Assembly: GCA_034432595.1 (NCBI GenBank)
Contig: DAOUBT010000068.1
Span: forward strand, 1 to 64,000
Reading direction: 5' to 3'
From: DAOTZR01 sp034432595
GTDB taxonomy: Bacteria > Chloroflexota > Anaerolineae > B4-G1 > SLSP01
DNA: 64,000 nt
Numbering within the stretch: the stretch's first letter is position 1; every line of letters starts with the position of its first letter. Under the pieces are notes generated by a model, which did not search any database, was not told the origin of the DNA, and saw nothing but the letters and a program-made list of their open reading frames with translations. This document shows, piece by piece, positions 41,253-50,146 of this stretch. The position numbers were made by a program, and so were the translations under genes.

Positions 41253-41572
41253 GATACAAACTCCTTTCCCGGTTTCAAGTGACGGCCTTGCGTAAGGCCT
41301 GTTGAACGCATAAAGCGCCGGGCATGACCAGATGCTCTGGAATAGGTTGCCCTGGTTGGGTAAGTCCGTTATTGGTTATTGGGAATGTCACCAACCCGGC
41401 GTTTTTCGAATCCGTACTTTCATTTTATCAGGGTAACAGCCCGGTTACCATGGATGACAACCTTTTTGCTTTCACTTCAGACAGGCCCCCTCTTGTTTTC
41501 CGGTCTGTCTGCCCCGCTCGTTGCAGGGAGGGGGCAGGCGCACAAGATGCGCCCGCCCCGGTTTGGTTCGCG
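41253..41572. other. Intercistronic spacer between binding-protein and malF-like genes
   Basis: No gene seen. It holds a hairpin GGCCTT-GCGT-AAGGCC (41284-41299) and a longer-range pair GCCCCCTC (41485-41492) with GAGGGGGC (41528-41535). Such spacers after malE-type genes often slow decay or partly terminate to make binding protein in excess; inferred here. Confidence 0.45.
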
Positions 41573-42877
41573 TTAGTCTTTCATCAGCTCGCGGATCTTC
41601 TGCGCGGCTTCCTTCATCGAATCAGCCACCGGCTGATTGGTGAGATAGATGCGCTCCAGCGCCTTGCCCATCTGATCGTTCACATCCGAACCGTACAGGC
41701 CCCACATGAAGGGCGTGGCGAACTTCGCACCGCGGAAGATGGCCGCGGAATCCGGATGGCTCTCGAAGTAAGGATGCTTCTCCAGGGACGCGCGCGAAGG
41801 CAGCGCGAAACCGCTTTCCAGCACCGTGATCTGGCTCGCCTCGCTGGTCAGGAAGTTGATGACCTCCCAGGCCGCTTCCGGATTCTTGGAGTTCTTGGCG
41901 ATGACGTAAGCCACGGTGAAGACCAGGTTGCCCTCGCCCTTCGGACCGGCGGGTGGCGTCACCACACCGTACTTTGTGTTCGGGAATTGCTCGCGCAGGT
42001 AGGGGATCAGCCAGCCACCCTCGTAAACCATCGCGAAGTTGCCCTTACCGAAGGCAGTACCCTGCCAGCCCTCGCCTACATCTGCCGGCAGTGCACCGCT
42101 CTTATCGGCGCGGAAACCGGTGTAGAACTCCGCCGCGGCAATCGCCTCCGGGCTATCCAGCAGCGTGTCGCTGAAGTCGTCCTTCATGATCTTCCCGCCG
42201 TTCTGGAAGACGAAGATGGGGAAGCGACCGGGATCGTTGGGCACTCCCAGACCGTAAATGTTGTTGGCCGGGTCGCTCAATGCGACGGCTGCCGCCTTCA
42301 GGTCATCCCAGGTCCAGTCATCGGTTGGCTCCGCCAGGCCCTTGGCCGCGAACATGTCCTTGTTGTAGAACAGGCCCAGCGTGTTGAAGTCCTTGGGGAT
42401 GCCGTAGACCTTACCCTCGTAGGTGAAGGCGTTGATCAGCGTGGGGATGAAATCCTCCTTCTTCACCCCAGACTTGGCCATGTACTCATCCAGCGGCACC
42501 AGGACGCCCTGCTGCGCGAAGAAGGGGAACTGGAAGATATCCATGTAGTAAATATCGGGCGCCTCTTCCGCTGCCACCACAGTCTTGATGGCCTGCCAGT
42601 AGTCACCGGTGATGGGTTCGTACTTGACCGTGATTTCAGGATGCTCGACGCTGAACTTGTAGAGCAGCGATTCGAGCAAGGCCGTCTCCTGCGGGTTAGC
42701 CGCCCAACCGGAGAGGCGTACCACCGTCTGCTCGCGGGGCACTTCCACCGTGACCGTTTCCTTCACCGTCACGGTCTTCTCCACCGGCACTTCCACCGTC
42801 ACGGTCGCCGGGGAGCAGCCCGCCAGCAGGGACAAGACCAGAACCAGAGCCAACACAGCCAAAAATGAGCGTTTCAT
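41573..42877 (-). CDS. Sugar-binding lipoprotein of the ABC locus
   Basis: 434 residues from the ATG at 42877 (AGGAGGAG upstream). Lipobox SLLAGC near residue 21, a Val/Thr-rich spacer (VTVEVPVEKTVTVKETVTVEVP), then a MalE/UgpB-like fold (RLSGWAANPQETALLESLLYKF; GVPNDPGRFPIFVFQNGG). Captures the alpha-glucoside outside the membrane. It follows the bPGM-GH65 gene by 72 bp. Confidence 0.92.
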   Translation of the reverse strand: MKRSFLAVLALVLVLSLLAGCSPATVTVEVPVEKTVTVKETVTVEVPREQTVVRLSGWAANPQETALLESLLYKFSVEHPEITVKYEPITGDYWQAIKTVVAAEEAPDIYYMDIFQFPFFAQQGVLVPLDEYMAKSGVKKEDFIPTLINAFTYEGKVYGIPKDFNTLGLFYNKDMFAAKGLAEPTDDWTWDDLKAAAVALSDPANNIYGLGVPNDPGRFPIFVFQNGGKIMKDDFSDTLLDSPEAIAAAEFYTGFRADKSGALPADVGEGWQGTAFGKGNFAMVYEGGWLIPYLREQFPNTKYGVVTPPAGPKGEGNLVFTVAYVIAKNSKNPEAAWEVINFLTSEASQITVLESGFALPSRASLEKHPYFESHPDSAAIFRGAKFATPFMWGLYGSDVNDQMGKALERIYLTNQPVADSMKEAAQKIRELMKD

Positions 42878-42949
42878 GGTTTCTCCTCCTGTGAGAAATG
42901 TAAAATGGGTTAAACTAAACATGTGAGATCAGCCAGAGCATGGATGCAA

Positions 42950-45811
42950 TTACCCCGCCTCACCTCCTTTCTTTCCGGTAGAGGATTTTTGCCAATCGAA
43001 CGTCACTTTTTCTCCGTGCCAGTAGAAGCTAAAGCGCAGGCGTGACCAGGGTTCGGGCAGATGCGGCGCACTGTGGTAACCCTCCGCATCCACCACCAGA
43101 CCGCCAAAGCCAAACACCACCGCTTGCCAGATACCGCCCGCCGTAGCGCCATGGACGCCATCCGCAGCATTCCCGCGCACATCGTACAGGTCCGTTGCCA
43201 GCGCCAGGCGGAACGCTTTAAGCGCCTCATCCATCATGCCCGCGCGTGCCGCCATCAACGCCTGCATGGCCGGCCCCAGGGATGAGCCGTAGGTCAGGTC
43301 CGTGATGGGCGTATAGTAATCCCAGTTGGCGCGCACGGCGCTCAGTGGATACTCCTCGCCCAGCAGATAGAGCAGCATCAGCACATCCGGCTGCTTGATG
43401 GCCTGCACTTTCTGGATGCCCTCCACGCCGAAAATCACATGCATGGACTGCGTGCGCGGCTCATAGTCGGCAAAGTTAATGCGCTCCAGTCCAAAGAAAC
43501 CCTCAAACTGCTCAATCAGCCCCGTCTGTGGATCGTAGGGGATGTAAAGCCGCTCTATCACTTCTACCCAATGCCTCAGACGTTCCGGGGTAAGATCTAA
43601 GCGGCTGATGAGGGCCGCAGCTTGTGTCGGGTGCTCACGCTGCAACCAGTCGAGCACGCGCAGCGCCTCCTTGATGTTCCAGCGCGCCATGGCATTGGTA
43701 AAGGCGTTATTGTTCACGCGCTCGTGGTACTCATCCGGCCCGATGATGTCGTTGATGTCGTAGCGCTCTTTTTCAGCGTTCCAGGTGACGCGGCTGGCCC
43801 AGAATTTGGCCGTATCCAGCACGATTTCCGCGCCGTAATCGCGCATAAAAGCATCGTCGCCGGTGACGCGCCAGTACTGTAACACCGCGTAGGCCACATC
43901 GGCGCTGATATGTTGCTCGATGTCGCGGCACCACACGCGCACCAACCCTTCGCCTTTGGGGCCGGGAAGCCAGGCGGGTGTTGTCTCATCGCCCGTGTCC
44001 GCGCTTTCCCAGGCATACATGGCACCCTCATAGCCCATATCCGCTGCTTTGCGCCGCGCCCCGTTCAAGGTGTGGTAGCGATACATCAGCAAATTGCGCG
44101 CTATGTGGGGGCGCGTAAAGGTGAACAGCGGCAACATGAAGATTTCCGTATCCCAGAAAGCGTGTCCGCGATAGCCAAAGCCGCTCAGCGTGCGGGCGCC
44201 GATGTTGACGCGCTCATCCTCCCGTGGGCCGGCGATGAGCAGTTGGAAGATGCTATAGCGCACCGCTAAATCGGCCTCGTCGTCTCCCTCGATATCCACG
44301 TTAGCCGCCTCCCATTCCGGGACCCAGGCGCGCGCGTTTGCCAGGCGCAGCGCGGCGTAACCTTCCAGGAGCGCCGTCTGCAATGCGCTTACGGCTTCTG
44401 CGTGAGGATCGGATACCTCGCGGCGGGTGTACAGTGTCACCAACTTGTCCACGACCAGCGTTTCGCCGGGGAGGAGCGTCGCGCTTACCGTAACGGCGGG
44501 GCTGCTCTCACAATCCCGTGGGCTGATGGTGCGCTCACGCCCTCCGAATGCCTGCACCGCGCACGCTGTGACCACATCCACCTTTGTCCCTACCGTGCGC
44601 ATGTGGAGATAGACGCTCTGCTGACTGAGCGCTCCTTGCTCTACCGGCTCTAAATGGACCAGGCGGTCGTTATGGACGCGCCCATCGAGTTCGGCGCGCA
44701 GTTCCACCGTGCCGCTGAAGTCCAGCGCGGTGATGCGATGCCGCACGGCCATCAGATGAGGATGCGCCAGGCTTGTGAAGCGTTCGAACTCCAGCTCCAG
44801 GGTATGCCCCTTGGGGCTGCGCCAGCGCACCACGCGGCGCAGGACCCCGGCGCGCAAATCCAGGCTACGGCGGTAGTCCAGGATTTCGCCTTGCGCCAGG
44901 CTGAAGCGCTCGCCGTTGAGCAGCAAGGTCATGCGCGTCCAGTTGGGCAGGTTGACCAGCTCGGTGTAGACCACCGGCGCATCGTCGAAAATGCCGTGAG
45001 CCAGCGTGGCCGGCTGGTCACCGGGGAAGCCCTCCTCGAAACTGCCGCGCGTCCCCACATAACCGTTGCCGATGGTGAAAACCGTCTCTTTTGCGCGCAC
45101 CATTTTCCCGGCAGGCAAGGTTTCCTCGCTGACCTGCCACTGTTGAGGGCGTTCTGGCTGCAGGGGGCCGTTGAGTGCCTCCAGCACTTCCGCCAGGGAG
45201 GCGTGCGCCAGGTCGGGTATCACATAATCCGCCGCGCCGACGCGGCTCACCGGCCCGATACCCAGCGCCGGCATCCCGCCCGCTTTGGCTGCCAGCACCC
45301 CAGCTTCCGCATCTTCCACCACGACGCACGCCTCCGCGGGCAAGCCCAGCAGTTCCGCCGCCTTGAGGAACAAATCGGGAGCAGGTTTGTGCCGTTCGAC
45401 GCTGTAACCATCAGCCACGGCGTCCACCCACGACGTCAGGCCGAGCGCTTCGAGCACCTGCCGCGCGTTTTTGCTGGCCGAGCCAATGGCAACCTTCAAT
45501 CCAGCTTCGCGGCAGGCTTTGAGGAAGTCCAGCGCGCCGGGGAGCAGGTCATCAGGCGTCATGTTCTGAATGAGTTCCTGGTAATAGCCGTTTTTGCGCG
45601 CCATCCATGCCTCGATTTGGGCCTCTGTGGCCGGGCGCCCGTCCAGAAGCAGCTCCAGCGAGCGGCGGCGATCAACCCCGCGCAGGGCCTCATTGCGCTG
45701 TTCATCGAAGGGCACGCCCAGTTCGTCGGCGAGGCGCTTCCAGGCCAGGTAGTGATAGCGCGCCGTATCGGTGAGAACACCATCTAAGTCGAAAATCAAT
45801 GCGCGAATCAT
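42950..45811 (-). CDS. Fused beta-phosphoglucomutase / GH65 glycoside phosphorylase
   Basis: 953 residues from the ATG at 45811 (AGGAGGCCT upstream). Residues 1-215: HAD fold with FDLDGVLTDT (nucleophile Asp8, acid/base Asp10), GSASKN and VVEDAEAGVLAAKAGGM, i.e. beta-phosphoglucomutase. Residues about 235-940: GH65 with the WDTEIF block, NDIIGPDEYHERVNNNAFTN (general acid Glu near 694) and GVHGATAGGIWQAVVFGFGGL. The phosphorylase would split an alpha-glucosyl disaccharide (trehalose, maltose, kojibiose or nigerose) to beta-glucose 1-phosphate, which the fused mutase turns to glucose 6-phosphate. The linkage cannot be told from sequence alone. Confidence 0.93.
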   Translation of the reverse strand: MIRALIFDLDGVLTDTARYHYLAWKRLADELGVPFDEQRNEALRGVDRRRSLELLLDGRPATEAQIEAWMARKNGYYQELIQNMTPDDLLPGALDFLKACREAGLKVAIGSASKNARQVLEALGLTSWVDAVADGYSVERHKPAPDLFLKAAELLGLPAEACVVVEDAEAGVLAAKAGGMPALGIGPVSRVGAADYVIPDLAHASLAEVLEALNGPLQPERPQQWQVSEETLPAGKMVRAKETVFTIGNGYVGTRGSFEEGFPGDQPATLAHGIFDDAPVVYTELVNLPNWTRMTLLLNGERFSLAQGEILDYRRSLDLRAGVLRRVVRWRSPKGHTLELEFERFTSLAHPHLMAVRHRITALDFSGTVELRAELDGRVHNDRLVHLEPVEQGALSQQSVYLHMRTVGTKVDVVTACAVQAFGGRERTISPRDCESSPAVTVSATLLPGETLVVDKLVTLYTRREVSDPHAEAVSALQTALLEGYAALRLANARAWVPEWEAANVDIEGDDEADLAVRYSIFQLLIAGPREDERVNIGARTLSGFGYRGHAFWDTEIFMLPLFTFTRPHIARNLLMYRYHTLNGARRKAADMGYEGAMYAWESADTGDETTPAWLPGPKGEGLVRVWCRDIEQHISADVAYAVLQYWRVTGDDAFMRDYGAEIVLDTAKFWASRVTWNAEKERYDINDIIGPDEYHERVNNNAFTNAMARWNIKEALRVLDWLQREHPTQAAALISRLDLTPERLRHWVEVIERLYIPYDPQTGLIEQFEGFFGLERINFADYEPRTQSMHVIFGVEGIQKVQAIKQPDVLMLLYLLGEEYPLSAVRANWDYYTPITDLTYGSSLGPAMQALMAARAGMMDEALKAFRLALATDLYDVRGNAADGVHGATAGGIWQAVVFGFGGLVVDAEGYHSAPHLPEPWSRLRFSFYWHGEKVTFDWQKSSTGKKGGEAG

Positions 45812-45828
45812 AGGCCTCCTGATAACCG

Positions 45829-45936
45829 TGGTATAATGACAATAGAACACGGCACCGGCGTGACAACGTCGGCGTTGTTGTTCTCGTGACGGGGGCCGGC
45901 ATCTCTTGGCGGGGAGGCGGCCTCCGTCGGTTTTTT
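45829..45936 (+). ncRNA. Candidate small RNA or untranslated transcript
   Basis: An extended -10 box (TGGTATAAT, 45829-45837) followed by GACAAT, then about 90 nt ending in GGAGG-CGG-CCTCC (45913-45925), GTCGG and TTTTTT (45931-45936). There is no ORF with a ribosome site. The box plus GACAAT and the TTAGCGC after the T-run match the short promoter-terminator unit at 12898-12957. No -35 is evident. Confidence 0.4.
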
Positions 45937-45947
45937 AGCGCTTTGCT

Positions 45948-46145
45948 TCAGGCCAGCCAGTGGCTGTGTGAGTACAGGTGTGTTTCAGGTTCGATGGTTA
46001 CCAGATCGTTGGGCAAGACGTTGGTCTCCGCGTTTGCTTTGCCTGGAGCCGTATCAAGCAAGGGATCGGTGTAGGGCTCGACGATCGGTTGTGTTGCTTT
46101 TTCTGTTTGCGGAGCGTTTCTGCCCCTTTTCCGCTGCACCTGCAT
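45948..46145 (-). CDS. Possible 65-residue small protein between lacI and the GH65 gene
   Basis: ATG at 46145, preceded by AGGAGG only one base away, which is closer than optimal. Basic N-terminus (MQVQRKRGRN) and an acidic, Pro-rich remainder with two amphipathic stretches (PIVEPYTDPLLDTAP, NDLVTIEPETHLYSH); probably disordered. Not recognised. The 45812-46228 gap contains nothing else on the minus strand. Confidence 0.35.
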   Translation of the reverse strand: MQVQRKRGRNAPQTEKATQPIVEPYTDPLLDTAPGKANAETNVLPNDLVTIEPETHLYSHSHWLA

Positions 46146-46228
46146 TCCTCCTGATTTTGGAGAATGAAACGGCTTGTGATGATGAATTGATCGCCCGATG
46201 AAACAGGCGCAAAGTAACGGCGTTACCG

Positions 46229-47278
46229 TCACACATAAAACGCGCTCGATTCGCGCACCATCAACTGCGGCTTGAAAAGGACATGCCGTTCTTCTAAAGG
46301 TTCCCCATTCAGGATTTTAATCAACATGGTCACAACCATATGCCCGACCTCCGCGCTCGGTTGACGGATGCTGGAAAGTGGGGGACGGAGATGCTCGATG
46401 GTGGGGACGTCGTCGTATCCCACCACGGCGAGATCGCGGCCCGGCTGCAATCCGGCATCATAAATCCCGTGGTAAGCGCCGATGGCGATCATGTCGTTTA
46501 GAGCCACAAAGGCGGTTGGACGTTCATCGGGCGGGAGTTGCAACAGGGTGGTGACGGCGGCGCGCCCAAAGGCGACGTTCTGCTCCGCGTTGAGGGCGGG
46601 AGCGCTGCGCTGAATCCACACCGGCAACACGGGGAGGCCTGCTTCACTCATCGCGCGCCGATAGCCATGCTCGCGATACTGCCCGCTCAGGGAATCCTCC
46701 GGCCAGGCCAGCAGCGCGATGCGCCGATGGCCGTGCTCGATCAAATGATGGGTTGCCTGATACTCGCCATCTTCGTTATCTACATCCACATAGGGGAAAT
46801 CCCAATCCGCGTTGGCGCGTCCGAAAGCGACGAAGGGGAACTCATGCTCCATCAGGCAGGCGATGCGCATGTCGTTGGCGTTAGTGCCAGAAAGGATAAA
46901 GCCATCTACCCGTCCGCTCAGCAACAGCTCTTCGTAGGCCTTACTGTCGTTACCGTCGTTGCGCGCGGCGAAAGTGAGGATGTGATAGCCGGCGGCTTCT
47001 GCCGCTTCGACCATACCGTAGAGGAAACGATCGAGGATGGGTTGCCAGCGCTCCGCCGGGATGGGGTGCCAGCAATAGCCAATGGTGCGGCTTTGCCCAA
47101 TGCGCAACTGCTGTCCAAGGGCGCTGGGACGATAGTTCAGCTCTTGAGCAGCCTGCAACACCCGCGCGCGCGTCTCCGGGCTGATGCTGGCCGTGTTGTT
47201 GAAAACGTAGGACACGGTGGCAACCGAAACGCCTGCTTTTTGCGCGACATCCTTGATTGTGACTGTTGTCCTGGCCAT
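46229..47278 (-). CDS. LacI-family transcriptional regulator
   Basis: 349 residues from the ATG at 47278. HTH at 5-25 (TIKDVAQKAGVSVATVSYVFNN), hinge helix with YRPSALGQQLR, then a periplasmic-binding-like effector domain (TAFVALNDMIAIGAYHGIYDAGLQPG, DLAVVGYDDVP). Heads the sugar locus on the same strand, so it is likely the local repressor and self-regulated through the twin operators upstream. Confidence 0.95.
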   Translation of the reverse strand: MARTTVTIKDVAQKAGVSVATVSYVFNNTASISPETRARVLQAAQELNYRPSALGQQLRIGQSRTIGYCWHPIPAERWQPILDRFLYGMVEAAEAAGYHILTFAARNDGNDSKAYEELLLSGRVDGFILSGTNANDMRIACLMEHEFPFVAFGRANADWDFPYVDVDNEDGEYQATHHLIEHGHRRIALLAWPEDSLSGQYREHGYRRAMSEAGLPVLPVWIQRSAPALNAEQNVAFGRAAVTTLLQLPPDERPTAFVALNDMIAIGAYHGIYDAGLQPGRDLAVVGYDDVPTIEHLRPPLSSIRQPSAEVGHMVVTMLIKILNGEPLEERHVLFKPQLMVRESSAFYV

Positions 47279-47289
47279 ACCCACACCGC

Positions 47290-47301
47290 TTAATCGTTTA
47301 A
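47290..47301. promoter_or_regulatory. LacI-type operator, proximal copy
   Basis: TTAATCGTTTAA, an imperfect palindrome with central CG typical of LacI-family sites, 12 bp upstream of the lacI ATG. Identical to the copy at 47342. Confidence 0.65.
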
Positions 47302-47341
47302 ATTCAGGCTCTTTAAAAAAACCGCTTTGCGATGCGGTCGT

Positions 47342-47353
47342 TTAATCGTTTAA
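47342..47353. promoter_or_regulatory. LacI-type operator, promoter copy
   Basis: The same 12-mer TTAATCGTTTAA, lying 9 bp downstream of the -10 box and covering the expected start region; 52 bp (five helical turns) from the other copy. Confidence 0.7.
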
Positions 47354-47361
47354 GTAACTAT

Positions 47362-47389
47362 AGTATAGCACGGAATTTGCGCTTGTCAA
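47362..47389 (-). promoter_or_regulatory. Promoter of lacI and probably the sugar operon
   Basis: Minus strand: TTGACA (47389-47384), a 16-bp spacer and TATACT (47367-47362), followed at once by an operator. Confidence 0.85.
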
Positions 47390-47637
47390 TACCCTTTTGA
47401 GGACGAATTTTTGCGTTACGGCATAATTTCTTACGCAAAGGCGCAAGACCGCGGAAAGTTTCCAACGTTCGTGGTTTCCTGCTTTTTCGTGGATGCTGGC
47501 GTTACACCAATCTGCAATTTAGCGGTATACTTGGTACGTCTATGGCCGATGTGTTTTGTGAGGTCAGGCCATGGGTAAACCCGGGCGGTATAACTCATGA
47601 TAGAGAGCGACGCGATTTTTATCCGTAGGGAGCACCA

Positions 47638-48522
47638 ATGAGCGGACAGCCTTACAACCTTGTCCCGGCGCATACATATCCGCTATCCGCTCTGGCCAGC
47701 TTACTGACCAAAGCCTATGCGGATTATGCCATGCCCATTTTTGTTAATGAGGACATCCTCAAGCGCATCGTGGACAAGTGGGATATCTGCCTTGAGCATT
47801 CTGTGGTAGCGGAGGTGGATGAGAAGCCCGTTGGCCTCGCGTTCCTTTCGCAGCGCGGCACGCGGGGATGGATCAGCAGCGTCGGGGTGGTGAAGGACCA
47901 TCGGCATCGCGGCATTGCGCGGGCTATGCTGAGCTACCTTCAGCACAAAGCACGCACGCTTGGATTGCGGCAGGTATGTCTGGATGTGCTCGATACCAAT
48001 GCCGGGGCTTTTGCGCTCTACGAAAGCGCTGGCTTTGTGCGGGTCGGCGCCGGGCTTACGTTGCAAAAAGAGGTGCGCGGGGAGGCGCTGGGTGAGGCGC
48101 CGGTGGATGAGGGGCCTTTCAAGACTGTCGCCATGGATGCGGCGTTCGCTCTGGCTTTTTACCCGCAATTTTCGCACGCCCGCGCCGCCTGGGTGCGTGA
48201 CGAGCAGGCGCTGCACAAGCTGTGCGCTTATGGCCTCAAAGGGTTCGGCTATCTGGAGGACCGCACGTTGCAGGGATACATTCTCTATACCGGCGGTCTG
48301 GGCACTTACGATATTTACGACCTTGCCGTGGCGGATGCCCATCCGCATCGTCTCGCCATCGCGCAGGCCTTGTTGCGTGCTGTCGAAACGCTCTGTCCCT
48401 ACATTTGCCAGGTCTACGTCATCAACGTGGCAGAAGAAGATCCTTTCCTCGATTTCTACCGGGCTAACGGCTACGGGGTTTTTTATCAGGAATATGAAAT
48501 GTGTTGGCTTATCGAAGCATAA
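47638..48522 (+). CDS. Tandem GNAT acetyltransferase
   Basis: 294 residues. The N-terminal GNAT domain (about 55-150) is complete: VVKDHRHRGIARAMLSYLQHKA supplies the acetyl-CoA pyrophosphate loop and NAGAFALYESAGF the C-terminal motif. The C-terminal half (about 165-294) is a second GNAT-like fold with a weaker motif (VADAHPHRLAIAQALL; FLDFYRANGYGVFYQ). Substrate unknown. A TATACT box at 47526 and a weak TTACAC lie upstream. Confidence 0.85.
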   Translation: MSGQPYNLVPAHTYPLSALASLLTKAYADYAMPIFVNEDILKRIVDKWDICLEHSVVAEVDEKPVGLAFLSQRGTRGWISSVGVVKDHRHRGIARAMLSYLQHKARTLGLRQVCLDVLDTNAGAFALYESAGFVRVGAGLTLQKEVRGEALGEAPVDEGPFKTVAMDAAFALAFYPQFSHARAAWVRDEQALHKLCAYGLKGFGYLEDRTLQGYILYTGGLGTYDIYDLAVADAHPHRLAIAQALLRAVETLCPYICQVYVINVAEEDPFLDFYRANGYGVFYQEYEMCWLIEA

Positions 48523-48755
48523 CGTTTTCGCTCTGGCGGCATGGATTCTTGCGAACCTGTTAAGGATAAATCCCCGTTTTAGGGTTACAAACCTTGCTGA
48601 GGCCGGATAGACGGCCCTGACTGCTTTTAGAAGCGGGCGCGGCTCTTTTTCAGCGTCGGGCGGCGCGACGGCATGACGGGGTTATTGGCTTAAATTTCAT
48701 GAACCGCAGGTTCGGTTTTTAGCAAAGCCATGCAGGCGTAAAGTGAGGAGGGAAC

Positions 48756-50138
48756 ATGACCGTGGGTTCTGAGGCTGTTTGTCCAAGCTGCGGGCGTTTT
48801 ACCGGCCCCTACACCACCTGTCCGTATTGCGGCGCCCAGCTCAAGCAACGGCTTTCCTTGCGCGTGATTAAAATCGCTGCAATCTTGATGGCTGTGCTGG
48901 GTCTGGTGGGCCTCTATCTTTACGCGCGGCAGGTGCCGGTGCCCACCCTTTCCATCGCGGACGCGCAAGGCACGCTCAACATGGCGTATGTGCGCCTGCA
49001 GGGACAGGTGACCGGCAACATCACCTACGATCCCAACACCCAATACCTGGCCTTTTGGCTGGAGGATGATACCGGGATGGCGCGCATCTCCTGTTACCGC
49101 GATGTCACACAGACCCTGCTGAACACGGGACGCATTCCCGCCGTTGGGGATCGCGTCAGTGTGGCTGGAACCTTGCGCGTGCGTGAGGATAGTGTCGCGC
49201 TCACCGTCAACGTGCCGGAGCATGTAGAAATCGTGCGCCCGGAACCGGTCAGCGTGCCCATTTCGCAGCTCACGATTCTGGATGAGGGGTTGCGCGTGCG
49301 CGTCAGTGGTGTCGTCGAAGAAACCTTCGTCCCTTACGAAGGCCTGACCCTCATCACCCTTCACAATGACGATGGCTCAATTGTGGTTTCCGTGCCGGAA
49401 ACGGTGGTCGCGTTGACCGGACCCTTGCCCGACATCGCGCCGGGACAGGGCATCACCGTCACGGCAACCGTCACGCTCTACAAGGATCAGGTGCAACTTT
49501 CTCCTGCCTCCGTGCAGGACCTTGAACTGGGGCCCGCCCCCTACGACGTGACGCAAACCCCGCGCGAGCTTATCACCCTTTCCGCTGCGGATGAAGGGCA
49601 GGTGGTGCGCGTAACCGGAGAGGTGATGGCCATGGAGGGCTTTAAAGGTGGCCTCAAAGCCATCCTGGATGATGGAACAGGGCAGGTGGTGCTCCTGCTG
49701 TGGGATAGCGTCTACAACGCTTTGCCCAATCCGCCCGACCTGGATGTGGGAGCGCGCCTGGAAACCCTGGGTGAGGTCAAGGTGTATCAAGGCGAGCTGG
49801 AAATCGTACCGGCCCGCGCACAGGATGTCACCCTGCTCGCTGCTGCGCCGCAGCTCCCCCTCAGGAACATTGGCGACCTGACCAACGCGGACGCGGGGCA
49901 GGTGGTACGGCTGCGCGGCGTCCTGGGCGCGCCACGGGGCTTTTCGGCGGGGGTCAAAGTGCCTTTAGATGATGGAAGTGGCCGCATCACAGTGTTGCTC
50001 TGGTCGAATCTTGCCACCGCCCTGCCCAAGATGCCGGAAGAAGGACAGCGCGTCGAAGTGGTAGGCGTGCTTTCCGTTTACAACGACGCGCTGGAAATGA
50101 CCCCGCGCTCCATTTGGGATTGGCGTCCCCTGCCGTGA
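48756..50138 (+). CDS. Zinc-ribbon, TM-anchored protein with four OB-like domains
   Basis: 460 residues. N-terminal zinc ribbon (CPSC at 9-12, CPYC at 24-27), one TM helix (about 42-58), then four OB-fold-like units (about 70-160, 168-258, 275-365, 370-458). Units 3 and 4 are close copies (GQVVRVTGEVMAMEGFKGGLKAILDDGTGQVVLLLW and GQVVRLRGVLGAPRGFSAGVKVPLDDGSGRITVLLW). OB folds of this type bind nucleic acid or metabolites, but this topology places them outside if the ribbon is inside. Operon with the next two genes. Function unknown. Confidence 0.75.
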   Translation: MTVGSEAVCPSCGRFTGPYTTCPYCGAQLKQRLSLRVIKIAAILMAVLGLVGLYLYARQVPVPTLSIADAQGTLNMAYVRLQGQVTGNITYDPNTQYLAFWLEDDTGMARISCYRDVTQTLLNTGRIPAVGDRVSVAGTLRVREDSVALTVNVPEHVEIVRPEPVSVPISQLTILDEGLRVRVSGVVEETFVPYEGLTLITLHNDDGSIVVSVPETVVALTGPLPDIAPGQGITVTATVTLYKDQVQLSPASVQDLELGPAPYDVTQTPRELITLSAADEGQVVRVTGEVMAMEGFKGGLKAILDDGTGQVVLLLWDSVYNALPNPPDLDVGARLETLGEVKVYQGELEIVPARAQDVTLLAAAPQLPLRNIGDLTNADAGQVVRLRGVLGAPRGFSAGVKVPLDDGSGRITVLLWSNLATALPKMPEEGQRVEVVGVLSVYNDALEMTPRSIWDWRPLP

Positions 50139-50146
50139 GGTGAGCG

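Noticed and set aside
41324..42868. 514-residue plus-strand ORF
   Set aside because: Antisense to the sugar-binding lipoprotein, which has a lipobox, fold motifs and a strong ribosome site.
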